The notes below the pieces were generated by a model. It did no database searches, was not told the origin of the DNA, and was given only the letters and a program-made list of their open reading frames with translations. Positions 33,753 to 42,816 of a DNA stretch of 64,000 nt are shown here, one piece after another. A program made the translations under genes and the position numbers. The stretch spans positions 198,050-262,049 of the forward strand of contig NZ_JABJWY010000037.1 of assembly GCF_013167215.1 (NCBI RefSeq), given 5' to 3'. The DNA is from Sphingobacterium prati (GTDB taxonomy: Bacteria > Bacteroidota > Bacteroidia > Sphingobacteriales > Sphingobacteriaceae). Each line of letters starts with the position of its first letter. Positions within the stretch are counted from its first letter, which is position 1.

Positions 33753-35144
33753 CTATTTGTTTGATAAAGTACCAGCGATACTTGTCCTGTACGCTTTTAC
33801 AGCCGGAATCAGCGCTGCAAGCACCCCGATGAGACAAGCGACAAGCAAAAATACCAATTCTTTTGGATGTAACCTAAAAGCTTCGATAAAGTCTGCGCTC
33901 TGGCTCGTCTGATTACTGATATAGTATAACGCTAGATGTGCGAACAACAGCCCCACCAGTCCACCCACGATCGTTATGGTAAGACCTTCCAATAGGACAA
34001 TGTTGAATAATTTTCCTTTAGAAGCACCCAGTGTACGCATGATGGCAAGATCATATTTGCGTTGCTTCAATGCATTATAGAGGTTAATAAATACACTCAG
34101 GCCGGCAATTAGCATAATGATATAGGCAAGGATAGCTAAAGAATCTATTCCTACACCTAAGAGTGAAAACAGTCGTGTACTTTCCATTGCCGGAGAAGCA
34201 GCTTGCATATCAGTTTGTTGGTCGATCATTTTCGGCAATATACCGATAGCGGCAGGTGACTGGTATTTTATGAGAATGGCCGTTATTTCGAGTCCATTTT
34301 GTTTCACCATATCGGCGCCAATGGATTTGACAAAGACCTCTTCCTCTTCGTGTTCGTGATCTGCGTGATCCTGATGTTCTTTTTCTTCATTTGCCGCCTG
34401 AGCCGTAGAATTTTCCGGCAAGTCCTCCCCATGGTGGTGCAGATGTGCTTTGACCGTTTCTTGGCGATCTTCTTCGCGCTCACGTTGTTCTTTTTGTGCT
34501 GCTGTTTTGTGATCGGCATGATCATGTGCAATTCCATGCACATCCCATACGCTTTCGAGGTTGGTCAATATGAGGTTGTCAGTTACGTTGTTGTTTTGCT
34601 TTAGAATACCTACGATAGTAAAAGGATGTTCGTCATGACTATGGCCATCTTTGCTTAAGCCATGTGAACTGTTGATCTTATCACCGATTTTGAGCTGATG
34701 TTTTTGAGCTACCTGCGTACCGATCACCACCTCAAAATCTTTTTGCCAAATACGGCCTTCATTTATTTTCGTATTGTAGATTGTCAGAAAAGACGAATCG
34801 GTGCCTACGATACGATGCCCCTTAAAGTTATCCCCCAGGGATAATGGTACCGCTAGCTGAACAAGCGGATTCTGGCGTAGGGGATCCAATTCATCCAGGG
34901 GAATATTTCCAGTTGGATTGTCGATATGATATACGCTGGATAAGATCAATTGGAGCGGGCTCCCTTTGGCTCCGACAACCAAGTCAATATTCTTGCTATT
35001 ATTGTCAAGTTGCTTTTCGAATGTATCACCTGTGATAGAGAGCACAGCTAAGATGGAAACTCCAAAAGCCGTCAGTAAGATACTTAGAAAGACAGAACCA
35101 ACCTGTCTACTTAAATTTTTCCAAACCAACTGTATCGTATTCAT
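33753..35144 (-). CDS. FtsX/MacB-type ABC permease with His-rich periplasmic loop
   Basis: A 463-residue permease with the MacB/FtsX layout: one N-terminal membrane segment (about 15-38), a large periplasmic domain, then three C-terminal segments (about 330-455; GVGIDSLAILAYIIMLIAGLSVFINLYNALKQRKYDLAIMRTLGAS). The periplasmic domain contains a strongly His/Asp/Glu-rich stretch at about 195-285, with HAHDHADH-like clusters, KAHLHHHGED and HQDHADHEHEEEE. That suits binding of Zn2+ or another transition metal. It is paired with the ATPase encoded 43 bp upstream and the DUF3299-like protein downstream. The transported substrate is unknown. Confidence 0.88.
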   Translation of the reverse strand: MNTIQLVWKNLSRQVGSVFLSILLTAFGVSILAVLSITGDTFEKQLDNNSKNIDLVVGAKGSPLQLILSSVYHIDNPTGNIPLDELDPLRQNPLVQLAVPLSLGDNFKGHRIVGTDSSFLTIYNTKINEGRIWQKDFEVVIGTQVAQKHQLKIGDKINSSHGLSKDGHSHDEHPFTIVGILKQNNNVTDNLILTNLESVWDVHGIAHDHADHKTAAQKEQREREEDRQETVKAHLHHHGEDLPENSTAQAANEEKEHQDHADHEHEEEEVFVKSIGADMVKQNGLEITAILIKYQSPAAIGILPKMIDQQTDMQAASPAMESTRLFSLLGVGIDSLAILAYIIMLIAGLSVFINLYNALKQRKYDLAIMRTLGASKGKLFNIVLLEGLTITIVGGLVGLLFAHLALYYISNQTSQSADFIEAFRLHPKELVFLLVACLIGVLAALIPAVKAYRTSIAGTLSNK

Positions 35145-35187
35145 AACTATTTATTAATCTAAAATGATGAATTAAAGGCGTATGACG

Positions 35188-35829
35188 TTATTTTAGGATA
35201 TACATTTTTGAGAACTGATCCTTGATCCGCTTGTCATGCGTGGTGATCAACAAGGTCGAGCCGGCAGTGTCTGCGATATCCATAAGAAGCTCCAACACGC
35301 GATTTGTATTGGTGTCATCTAAGGCTGCTGTCGGTTCATCCGCAATGAGTAGAGCAGGCTTGTTGATTACACTCCTTGCAATTGCAGCGCGTTGTAGTTG
35401 GCCACGACTTAATTCGTTGGGGTAGGCAGCAGTTTTGTGATCCAGCTGTAGCAGTTTCAACACCTGATGAATCTGATTGACATCCACCTTTTTTCCTGCA
35501 AGAGACTGTGCTAATTTGATGTTTTCCAACAAAGTTAAGTTTTTGAGAAGGTGTGCCTCCTGGAAGATAAAACCGATATATTGTGATCTGAATTTGTCTA
35601 GTTTACTGGTAGATAATAGGGAAAGATCTTGATCATTAATTTTAACATGACCAGTTTTCGGTCTGGATAACCCCCCCAACATATTCAGCAAGGTTGTCTT
35701 TCCTGTACCTGAATCGCCCAATAATAGCGTGTGTTGCCCTTTCTCAATATGGATATCAGGAAATGCGATGCTATTTGCATCCGGATATTCGAATGATAGC
35801 TGCTCAGTAGATACGATCGGATTGCTCAT
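35188..35829 (-). CDS. LolD/MacB-type ABC ATPase
   Basis: A 213-residue ATPase from the ATG at 35829 (MSNPIVSTEQLSFEY). The frame continues 66 bases upstream, but that part covers the promoter and reads as noncoding. Walker A GDSGTGKTTLLN, signature ELSRGQLQRAAIAR, Walker B LLIADEPTAALDD and switch His (LLITTHDKR) are intact. It partners the FtsX-like permease that follows. A Zur-like palindrome overlaps the -33 region of its promoter. Confidence 0.92.
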   Translation of the reverse strand: MSNPIVSTEQLSFEYPDANSIAFPDIHIEKGQHTLLLGDSGTGKTTLLNMLGGLSRPKTGHVKINDQDLSLLSTSKLDKFRSQYIGFIFQEAHLLKNLTLLENIKLAQSLAGKKVDVNQIHQVLKLLQLDHKTAAYPNELSRGQLQRAAIARSVINKPALLIADEPTAALDDTNTNRVLELLMDIADTAGSTLLITTHDKRIKDQFSKMYILK

Positions 35830-35853
35830 ACGCTCAAAAATTGAAAATATATT

Positions 35854-35894
35854 CAAACTTAGAGAAATTGCTTTGTATATGCAATTATATTGCA
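35854..35894 (-). promoter_or_regulatory. Promoter with overlapping Zur/Fur-like palindrome upstream of the ABC operon
   Basis: On the minus strand a TTG is followed after 20 bases by TAAGTTTG, an exact match to TTG-N20-TAnnTTTG. The palindrome TGCAAT-ATA-ATTGCA (35880-35894) covers the -33 TTG. Six-base half-sites with a 3-base spacer are the shape of Fur-family (Fur, Zur) operators, and the operon encodes a His-rich permease. Repressor identity is inferred. Confidence 0.6.
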
Positions 35895-35895
35895 A

Positions 35896-36236
35896 TAATA
35901 AGATGATTCTTGCTTCTGAACAATAGTATGAACGAATATCAGACCTTATCGAATTACAATGATATGCATAAGTAAATGTACTAAAACCTAAAACTAACCT
36001 TTATATGTTAATAACTTTTCGGCTTAATAATTTTATTACACTGCTTTAATATAATCCCTAAACAATTACAAAATATTCGCTCCAATAGCGTTTTAAAAGG
36101 GTTTTTATCCAAAATATGAATCCAATATTTTAGTAAGTAACATTAAATTAACAAGTGGTTTACGTAATGGTAATTGGTTGTTAATGTTAATATAATATTG
36201 CGCCAATAGCTTTGCAGAAACAAAAAACAAAATAAA
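35896..36236. other. Divergent intergenic region between ABC operon and TonB receptor
   Basis: No gene is seen. It holds a -7-like TAGCTTTG at 36207-36214 for the TonB receptor. Two similar stretches occur: ATATTCGCTCCAATAGCG (about 36074-36091) and ATATTGCGCCAATAGC (about 36195-36210), the second running into the -7 element, which may mark a repeated regulatory site. Confidence 0.5.
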
Positions 36237-38969
36237 TTGGAACCACAATTACAGCTTAAAAGAATCGCTGCTGCCATTACTCTAGCAGTAGCTGCATCAA
36301 CAACAGTTTATGCACAAGAGAGTGGGAAAATAGCGGGTAAAATTGTAGATATTGAAACTTTACAACCTATTTCGGGTGTAAGTGTTTCTTTATCAGGTAC
36401 AAATAAAGGAACATCTACGAACGACAAAGGTGAATTTATATTAGACGTAAGTACTAGGGGGACAATCAAAATTGTAAGTAGTTATGTAGGATATAACAGA
36501 GATACCACATCAGTAATATTAAACTCGGACATTTCTAATGTAAGTATTGCATTAGTTAGTGAGAATTCTGCTTTGGATGAGGTTGTTATTACAAGGCGTC
36601 GTAGTCAGGTGAGCGAATTAGCGATTTTAGATGAACGTAAAAAATCTAATTTGATGATTGAAAAAATCGGAGCTCAAGAATTATCTAGAAAAGGGGTGAG
36701 CGATGCGGAAGGAGCTTTGACTAAAATGAGCGGCGTAACGAAATCATCGAGTGGCTCAAATGTCTTTGTTAGAGGGCTAGGAGATCGCTATAATAGTACG
36801 ACATTGAATGGATTGGCTTTGCCATCTGAAGATCCTATAACAAAGAATATTTCTTTGGACTTTTTTAATACATCAGTTATACAGAGTATTGGCGTCAACA
36901 AAACATTTAATCCGCTGATTAATGCCGATGTTGCTGGAGCAAATATTGATATTTTATCTAAAAATCTTACAGAAGATAGTTTTTTAGAAATCGGAGCTTC
37001 TTCAGGTATTAATACTCAAGCGATAAACGCTAAAGATTTTCAGCGTATTGATGGTACTTCTTGGTTTGGTAATTTGAGCGAACGTAACATTCCAATTACG
37101 GATCTTACGAAATTTGATTTTCATAATAAATTGAATACATCTACAGTCAAGAATCCTATTAATTCAAGTTATTCGATTGCAGGGGGGAAAAGGTTTCAAA
37201 TCGGAGAGGGTAATCTAAATGTATTTTTGACAGGTAACATGAATTCGGAATATAAATATTCTAAAGGAGTTCTTCGTCAGACAACAACGACAGGTACAAT
37301 TTTTCGGGATCAAGAATCGGTTAGATCTGATTACAACGTATCGAAAACGGGTATGGCAAATTTGAGGTATACGTTTGGTAGAAATTATGTCGCTTTCAAT
37401 TCTTTGTTCATCAATGATCAAACCCAGAACTATACTCGGAATTATGGGTTAGATGCATCAGTAGATCCAAATGATAAAAGGTTGTTTAGGAGGCAACAAG
37501 TTCTTGATAATAAAATATTTGTCAATCAATTACTGTCTAATATCGAGTTAACAGAGATATGGAAAGTTGATTTAGGTGTAGGCTACAATGTAGTTAAAGG
37601 TTTAGAACCTGATCGAAGAACTATAGTTTTAAGAGAACCCAATGGAGGTGGAACCTATCAGTTGCTTGCTGAGGAAAATTCAAATCAGCGACAATATTCA
37701 GACATTGATGAAAAAGGTTGGAGTACAAAAGCCTTGGCTACCTATAAAATCTTGAATGAAGAAGGATTGGATCGTAAAATTGAGTTTGGTTATAATGGAG
37801 AATTTGTAGATAGAAAATTTAATGCGACGATTTTTAATCAAGCTCCAATTGGCGATCGTACAATAAATAGTGATTACGTAAATGACTTAGATCAAGTATT
37901 CAACAGTGCTAATTTAGCTTCAAAGCTTTTTGAGATAAGAACAGGTCGTGGTCAAAGCTTGGATCCTTATTGGTATACAGCAAGTAAAAAAGTTCATTCT
38001 GGCGTTGCTATGGCTACTTACCAATTTGATGAAAAACTAACAGCTGTTTTAGGACTGCGTTTTGACAATGTATTCCAAGATGTCATATATAATACCAATA
38101 TAGGAAATACTGATTTGGATGGTTACAAGCCATTTAAAAAGAACTATGTTCTTCCTAGTTTAAACCTGAAATATGCATTAACAGAGAAGAGCAACCTAAG
38201 GGCTTCGGGAAGCATGAGTTACACATTACCACAATTTGCCGAGTTGGCTTATTTTAACAACGCTGGAGCGAATGGCAGCACTCAGGGAAATAAAAATCTT
38301 GTTCCAGTAGAAAATACCAATATAGATTTAAAATGGGAGTTATTTCCTAATCAAGGAGAGTTGATTTCGGTTGGAGTTTTCTATAAAAACTTGAAAAATC
38401 CAATCGCACAAACCGAGCGGGGTAGTAATGTAATCACTTTTTATAATGTTGGTGGAAAAGCTACGGTTGCTGGAGCGGAGATCGAAGTAAAGAAAAACCT
38501 TTTAAAAACTGAAACTGATAATGGAAGTAATATATTGTCAGCAGGTGCCAATGTTTCTTACTTGTATTCCTCGCAAAGATTAGAAAATATAGAAACACTG
38601 TTTACAAAAACGGGAGGTACAAGCAAATTACAAGGAGCTTCCCCGTTATTGTTAAATGCTGATGTTAGTTACCTGTTAAATGGGAAAGGTTGGAACTTAA
38701 CTTCCACTGCTGTATTAAACTATTTTAGCGATCGTATCTATGCTATAGGGGCACAAGGATTTAATGATATTGTAGAGAAAGGAGTGCCAACTTTAGACTT
38801 TGTTTCAAGTGCCAATATCCATAAAAAATGGGGGGTCAGCCTAAAGGCTCGTAATCTACTAAATCCGAACGTGCGTTTAGAAAGAAAGGCTGATAACATG
38901 GGGAATATAGTATTGGAATCTTATAAAAGAGGTGTTGATCTAAGTTTAGGTGTATCATACAAGTTTTAA
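36237..38969 (+). CDS. TonB-dependent outer membrane receptor
   Basis: A 910-residue receptor with signal peptide (LKRIAAAITLAVAASTTVYAQ), carboxypeptidase-regulatory domain (about 30-110; GKIAGKIVDIETLQPISGVSVSLSGTNKG), plug (about 115-240; LDEVVITRRRSQVSELA; SGVTKSSSGSNVFVRGLGDRYNSTTLNGLALPSEDP) and an outer-membrane beta-barrel ending VDLSLGVSYKF. The plug is of the non-SusC type and no SusD follows; instead a beta-helix-like lipoprotein gene lies 66 bp downstream. The only workable start is TTG at 36237; there is no in-frame ATG before the plug. It is divergent from the putative metal ABC operon, so a metal chelate ligand is possible but unproven. Confidence 0.9.
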   Translation: MEPQLQLKRIAAAITLAVAASTTVYAQESGKIAGKIVDIETLQPISGVSVSLSGTNKGTSTNDKGEFILDVSTRGTIKIVSSYVGYNRDTTSVILNSDISNVSIALVSENSALDEVVITRRRSQVSELAILDERKKSNLMIEKIGAQELSRKGVSDAEGALTKMSGVTKSSSGSNVFVRGLGDRYNSTTLNGLALPSEDPITKNISLDFFNTSVIQSIGVNKTFNPLINADVAGANIDILSKNLTEDSFLEIGASSGINTQAINAKDFQRIDGTSWFGNLSERNIPITDLTKFDFHNKLNTSTVKNPINSSYSIAGGKRFQIGEGNLNVFLTGNMNSEYKYSKGVLRQTTTTGTIFRDQESVRSDYNVSKTGMANLRYTFGRNYVAFNSLFINDQTQNYTRNYGLDASVDPNDKRLFRRQQVLDNKIFVNQLLSNIELTEIWKVDLGVGYNVVKGLEPDRRTIVLREPNGGGTYQLLAEENSNQRQYSDIDEKGWSTKALATYKILNEEGLDRKIEFGYNGEFVDRKFNATIFNQAPIGDRTINSDYVNDLDQVFNSANLASKLFEIRTGRGQSLDPYWYTASKKVHSGVAMATYQFDEKLTAVLGLRFDNVFQDVIYNTNIGNTDLDGYKPFKKNYVLPSLNLKYALTEKSNLRASGSMSYTLPQFAELAYFNNAGANGSTQGNKNLVPVENTNIDLKWELFPNQGELISVGVFYKNLKNPIAQTERGSNVITFYNVGGKATVAGAEIEVKKNLLKTETDNGSNILSAGANVSYLYSSQRLENIETLFTKTGGTSKLQGASPLLLNADVSYLLNGKGWNLTSTAVLNYFSDRIYAIGAQGFNDIVEKGVPTLDFVSSANIHKKWGVSLKARNLLNPNVRLERKADNMGNIVLESYKRGVDLSLGVSYKF

Positions 38970-39035
38970 TATTTAAATAATATTGAGGTAATAATTAGTT
39001 GTTTTTAAAAAATTAGTTTTATACAAATAAATTAA

Positions 39036-40202
39036 ATGATAATGAAAAGGAAATTATTCGCTGTTCTGGCAGTTTCAACAGTAGTATTTGCATCTTGTAG
39101 TAGTGACAAAGATCCAATTGTAACTCCTCCGGTTGATGGTAATGAGTTGACGGAGTTAAACGGAAGTATCTCTGGTAATGCGGTTGTGAAAGGTAATACG
39201 ATTAATCTTAAAGGAGCGACTATCGTTCGTGCTGGATCTACGCTGACCATTCCTGCAGGTACCACTATTACTGCTACAGATAAGAATGCCTATTTGTTAA
39301 TAGAGAAAGATGCTAAAATAATTGCTAAAGGCACATCGTCTTCTCCTATTACTTTTACTTCCACTACTAAAAATTCAGGTGGTTGGGGTGGTTTGATCAT
39401 TAATGGTAATGCACCTCTTTCACGTGCAAAAGAAAGTGATGCAAGCACATTCCCTACTGAGATCAATGATCAAATTCAATATGGAGGTAACAAGGCAGAT
39501 GATAATTCTGGAGAATTGGACTATATTGTTATTGAGTATTCAGGATCAAATATAACACAGGATAAAGAACACAACGGTTTAACATTAAACGGTGTTGGAA
39601 ACGGAACAAAAATTAGTAATATTTTTATTAAAGCTGGTGCTGATGACGGAATTGAATTCTTTGGAGGTACTGTTAACGTTACTAATTTATTAGTTGTGAA
39701 TTCTGAGGATGATATGTTTGATTTTACTCAAGGATATACAGGTACAATTTCCAATGCATACGGTATTTGGGAAAGTAGCTTCACAACAAATGAGGAAGAC
39801 CCTCGTGGAATAGAAGCGGATGGTAATCACGATGGTAGTACTCCAACTGCTTTTGGTCAATCGAATTTTAAAATTAATGATATGACTATTGTCCATAAAG
39901 CAACAGCAGCAGGTACCGCTGGTACAATGAAAGAAATCGTTAAAATCAGAAGAGGAGCTAAAGCAACTATTAACAACTTATTGATTCAAATGAACGAAAC
40001 TGCTAAGTTCGGAAGTATTTTTGATTTTACAGATAGCAAAGGTAATGGTGATAAAACTTCAACTGTTGTTTATTCCTTTAACCCGGCATCTTTATTTGAT
40101 ATTGCAAAAATCAAAAATCCTGAAGGCGTAACCTTGACTAAAAATGAGACTCAAACAGGTGCCAACACGACGGCATTTGCTTGGACAAAATATTCGTTCT
40201 AA
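39036..40202 (+). CDS. Beta-helix-like outer-surface lipoprotein paired with the TonB receptor
   Basis: A 388-residue lipoprotein (lipobox VFASC); either ATG 39036 or 39042 gives a sound signal. The mature protein reads as a right-handed parallel beta-helix: LKGATIVRAGSTLTIPAGTTITATDKNAYLLIEKDAKIIAKG, then GGWGGLIINGNAPL, DYIVIEYSGSNI and NGLTLNGVGNGTKISNIFIKAG. Its position 66 bp after the receptor, before a terminator, makes a two-gene operon, and such receptor/lipoprotein pairs recur in Bacteroidota. It may bind the ligand or decorate the receptor; the ligand is not known. Confidence 0.82.
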   Translation: MIMKRKLFAVLAVSTVVFASCSSDKDPIVTPPVDGNELTELNGSISGNAVVKGNTINLKGATIVRAGSTLTIPAGTTITATDKNAYLLIEKDAKIIAKGTSSSPITFTSTTKNSGGWGGLIINGNAPLSRAKESDASTFPTEINDQIQYGGNKADDNSGELDYIVIEYSGSNITQDKEHNGLTLNGVGNGTKISNIFIKAGADDGIEFFGGTVNVTNLLVVNSEDDMFDFTQGYTGTISNAYGIWESSFTTNEEDPRGIEADGNHDGSTPTAFGQSNFKINDMTIVHKATAAGTAGTMKEIVKIRRGAKATINNLLIQMNETAKFGSIFDFTDSKGNGDKTSTVVYSFNPASLFDIAKIKNPEGVTLTKNETQTGANTTAFAWTKYSF

Positions 40203-40223
40203 GTAGAACCTTTATCAATAATT

Positions 40224-40258
40224 AAAGAGACTGCCTTTTTGAGACAGTCTCTTTTTTG
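40224..40258 (+). terminator. Terminator after the beta-helix lipoprotein
   Basis: AAAGAGACTG pairs with CAGTCTCTTT around an 11-base loop, then a T-run. Confidence 0.9.
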
Positions 40259-40617
40259 TTTTATTTTTTCAAATTGATGGTCAGGTATTTATGTAGGTTC
40301 GAAGATTGGTGTTTAATTTCCGTTGTAAAGATCAATATCTGAGTAGTTAATCGTTAATAGTTATCCTACACCTGTTGTCAATGGTGTAGCCATGATTGAT
40401 CTTCAAGCGTAGTGGGATATTTACCATTAAAGGAGATGATTTACGACCCTTTTATGTTTTTGGAAATGAGTATTTTATCTTTTTCAAAGGGGGGTAAAGG
40501 AAAATGTGAAACGGGAATTTTTTTAGTTATTTTTAATCAAATTTAAATACGTTGATTTTGAAATAAGATGGATAATATGTTTGGAAAAAGCACATATTAC
40601 TCATAAATATTAAACTC
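40259..40617. other. Intergenic region with nested inverted repeats and a promoter
   Basis: No gene is seen before 40618. AGATCAAT (40329-40336) and ATTGATCT (40395-40402) enclose CTACACC (40366-40372) and GGTGTAG (40383-40389), a nested stem-loop without a U-tract. The repeat-protein promoter lies at the right end. Confidence 0.55.
40552..40583 (+). promoter_or_regulatory. Promoter of the 20-residue-repeat protein
   Basis: TTG at 40552-40554, 21 bases, then TATGTTTG at 40576-40583: a full match to the Bacteroidota TTG-N20ish-TAnnTTTG promoter. The expected start of transcription, about 40590, is 28 bases before the ATG at 40618, which supports that ATG as the true start. Confidence 0.65.
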
Positions 40618-41354
40618 ATGAAATTCTTGTATATCCTTTTAGTTCTATATTGTTATTTTTTTCAACAGTGTCAGCAAAAGCTGAACCTTCACTCAGAGAT
40701 ACTGAAAAATTGAATGATACTATTTCAGATGTAATCAGAGAATTTATTATAATATTTGCCATTTCCAAAAACTTAGACCTCGACACCATAAAAAATGATT
40801 TGGAAATTGCTGATAATGAAGGAAACCATACCAAGGCATCAAAAGATATCTTTGGTGGCGTGGAAATACGAGACAATAATGGGAGCCTTACCAAGGTGTC
40901 GAAAGATATCTTTGGTGGTCTGGAAATACGAGATGATAAGGGAAACCGTACCAAAGTGTCGAAAGATATCTTTGGTGGCGTGGAAATACGAGATGATAAG
41001 GGAAACCGTACCAAAGTGTCGAAAGATATCTTTGGTGGCCTAGAAATACGAGATGATAAGGGGAACTGTACCAAATTGTCGAAAGATATCTTTGGGAACT
41101 TCGAAATACGAGATAGTGGGGGAAACCATACCAAAGTGTCAAAAGATATCTTTGGGAAGTTCGAAATACGTGATAATAATGGAGGCAATATTTCCGTCAA
41201 AAAAAATATCTTTGGAAATTATGAAGGTTATGATAATAGTGGTAACAGCGCCGTTATTAAAAAAGATATTTTTGGTAAAATAATTATTGATGATCCGAAA
41301 GGGATATTTGAGCATATAAAGATTCTGTTGATTGTAGAATTGTTAAAGAGATAG
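40618..41354 (+). CDS. Exported repeat protein, signal peptide split by a frameshift in a T7 run
   Basis: The ATG at 40618 begins a good signal peptide (MKFLYILLVLYCYFF) that shifts frame at a run of seven T (40656-40662). One extra T would continue into STVSAKAEPSLRDTEKLND, with AKA as the cleavage site. As read, the body can only start at TTG 40650. The mature protein has a short helical region (about 30 residues), then eight 20-residue repeats with consensus EIRDDKGNRTKVSKDIFGGL, and a hydrophobic end (HIKILLIVELLKR). I do not recognise the family. The repeat is likely a beta-hairpin-forming solenoid outside the cytoplasm. It may be a pseudogene, a slippage-controlled gene, or carry a sequencing error. 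Confidence 0.65.
40803..41282 (+). repeat. Eight tandem 60-bp coding repeats
   Basis: Units start every 60 bases from 40803. Units 3 and 4 (40923 and 40983) are nearly identical, the outer ones more diverged, as expected for expansion by unequal crossing over in the middle. The most constant part encodes SKDIFG. Confidence 0.9.
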
Positions 41355-42557
41355 ACGTTTGATTTTAAGTTTTAAATGGTAAACAATCTGATAAGATTGC
41401 TTTTTCAGTTCATCGGACAATTGACCGATAGCCAAGCTTTGTGATTGCGGTGTAGGTTCACATACCGAATAGTATTTACCATTATACAAGATAGCATCAC
41501 CGAGCGGTTGTTCAAATTGAACGGCCATCGTAATATGCGTAGGATAGGGGAGTGCGATCATTGGCAGATTGTAATTTCCTTAACCAAATAAAAGAATAGT
41601 GCAGCCCGATCATCGCAGTCACTATATTTATTTAATAATGTCTGTTCGGGGGAGAGCCGTTTTTCTGTTCCAAAATTCTCTTCATCATTTTTATATAAAA
41701 ATGCGTAGCGGGTAAACCACATTAAATAATCCACACCTTCTTTTTGTTTCTTACCCTTTAAATTTTCTTTCAGTGCTAGAATAATTGATTGGTAGGTCTC
41801 TTTGCTTAATGGAATATTAAAATAGATTTCGAAATCCACTCCCGGATAGTTTTAAAAAGGTCACTGATATTATTGTTCAGCTTGACATTAAAATGATATG
41901 CCTTATGACCATCATCGAATGCAATCTGTTTTTCGATATAGTTTGCAGGCATAAAATCTGGAAGCTTTGTGATTTTATAGCTGAAATCGTTGGTCGCTTC
42001 AGGTACTTTGATCTTTACAGGTATATTGGCATCTGCTCTTTGACACAGCTTTCCATAGTGATGGAAATTTAAACAGGTAAATTTTTTACCATCAATTTCA
42101 AAAAAAGAAATGTCTGAAATGTCTTCATTATTCTGAATGAAAAATATAATCTGATTGTTTCCTACCGCCAGACGTGCGTCATATCCGGATTTACACATTA
42201 GAAACCATTTGTATAATGTGTAACGTGCGTAATTTTCCGCTTTTGGCGCTATCTGTTGGGCTGTTCGACGTACGAGCTGATAATATACCCAGTCGTTGAG
42301 ATGCTGTTATCTTTGTATTCTAGCAAACTATTGATCAGATCACGATAGCCTGTCTGATCAGCTGTTTGGTAAAACTCATGTAGTCGGGCTCCGGTTAAAC
42401 TGTCATTGAATGGAATATTGAACGATGGTGATACGTTAACTGAAACTTTCCCATCATAAAAATCGAACACATGTTTTTGCGCCCTAACAAGTTGTGTACT
42501 GTAGGTTAACCAGAATGAAATGGTCAAAAACGCAATATAGAATCCTTTGATGTTCAA
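41343..42557 (-). pseudogene. Transglutaminase-like exported protein broken by three frameshifts
   Basis: Four minus-strand frames line up as one protein of about 400 residues: signal peptide (MNIKGFYIAFLTISFW), a middle part (NDWVYYQLVRRTAQQIAPKA), and a C-terminus with the cysteine-protease/transglutaminase-like block KYSDCDDRAALFFYLVKEI, LPMIALPYPTHITMAVQF, YNGKYYSVCEPTPQ (Cys, His and Asp-like positions). Frame changes occur near 42300, 41852 (A4 where A5 would restore LFKNYPGVDFE) and 41572 (TT where TTT restores KEIYNLPM). Each needs one added base. It ends 12 bases inside the convergent repeat gene. The function of the intact family is unknown to me. Confidence 0.78.
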
Positions 42558-42739
42558 TTATTAACAATTTAATAACGTTAATGCAATATAAATTTAACAA
42601 AATTATAATTGTTATTTTTGTAAGATTTGAGAAAAATGTTTTTGACATTAGATATTTATTCACTAACAATTTTTCGACAAAGATATGATAGAATATGAGT
42701 ATCTGTGGAGACGTTTAGGAGGGGGCTATAATTGAAAAA

Positions 42740-42769
42740 GATGAAGACAATTGGCAAATTGTCTTCATC
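42740..42769 (-). terminator. Terminator of the 604-residue lipoprotein gene
   Basis: A perfect 13-bp stem GATGAAGACAATT / AATTGTCTTCATC with a 4-base loop. On the minus strand it is followed by a T5 run. Confidence 0.9.
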
Positions 42770-42816
42770 TTCTTAATACCAAATAACCGGAAGGTAACGT
42801 CTTTACTTTGAAATGA

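Noticed and set aside
40616..41200. 194-codon repetitive minus-strand ORF
   Set aside because: It is the antisense shadow of the 60-bp coding repeats; the plus frame has the promoter and signal peptide.
40803..41282. 60-bp repeats as a possible CRISPR array
   Set aside because: The repeats are directly contiguous, encode a continuous 20-residue motif and have no spacers; no cas genes are present.
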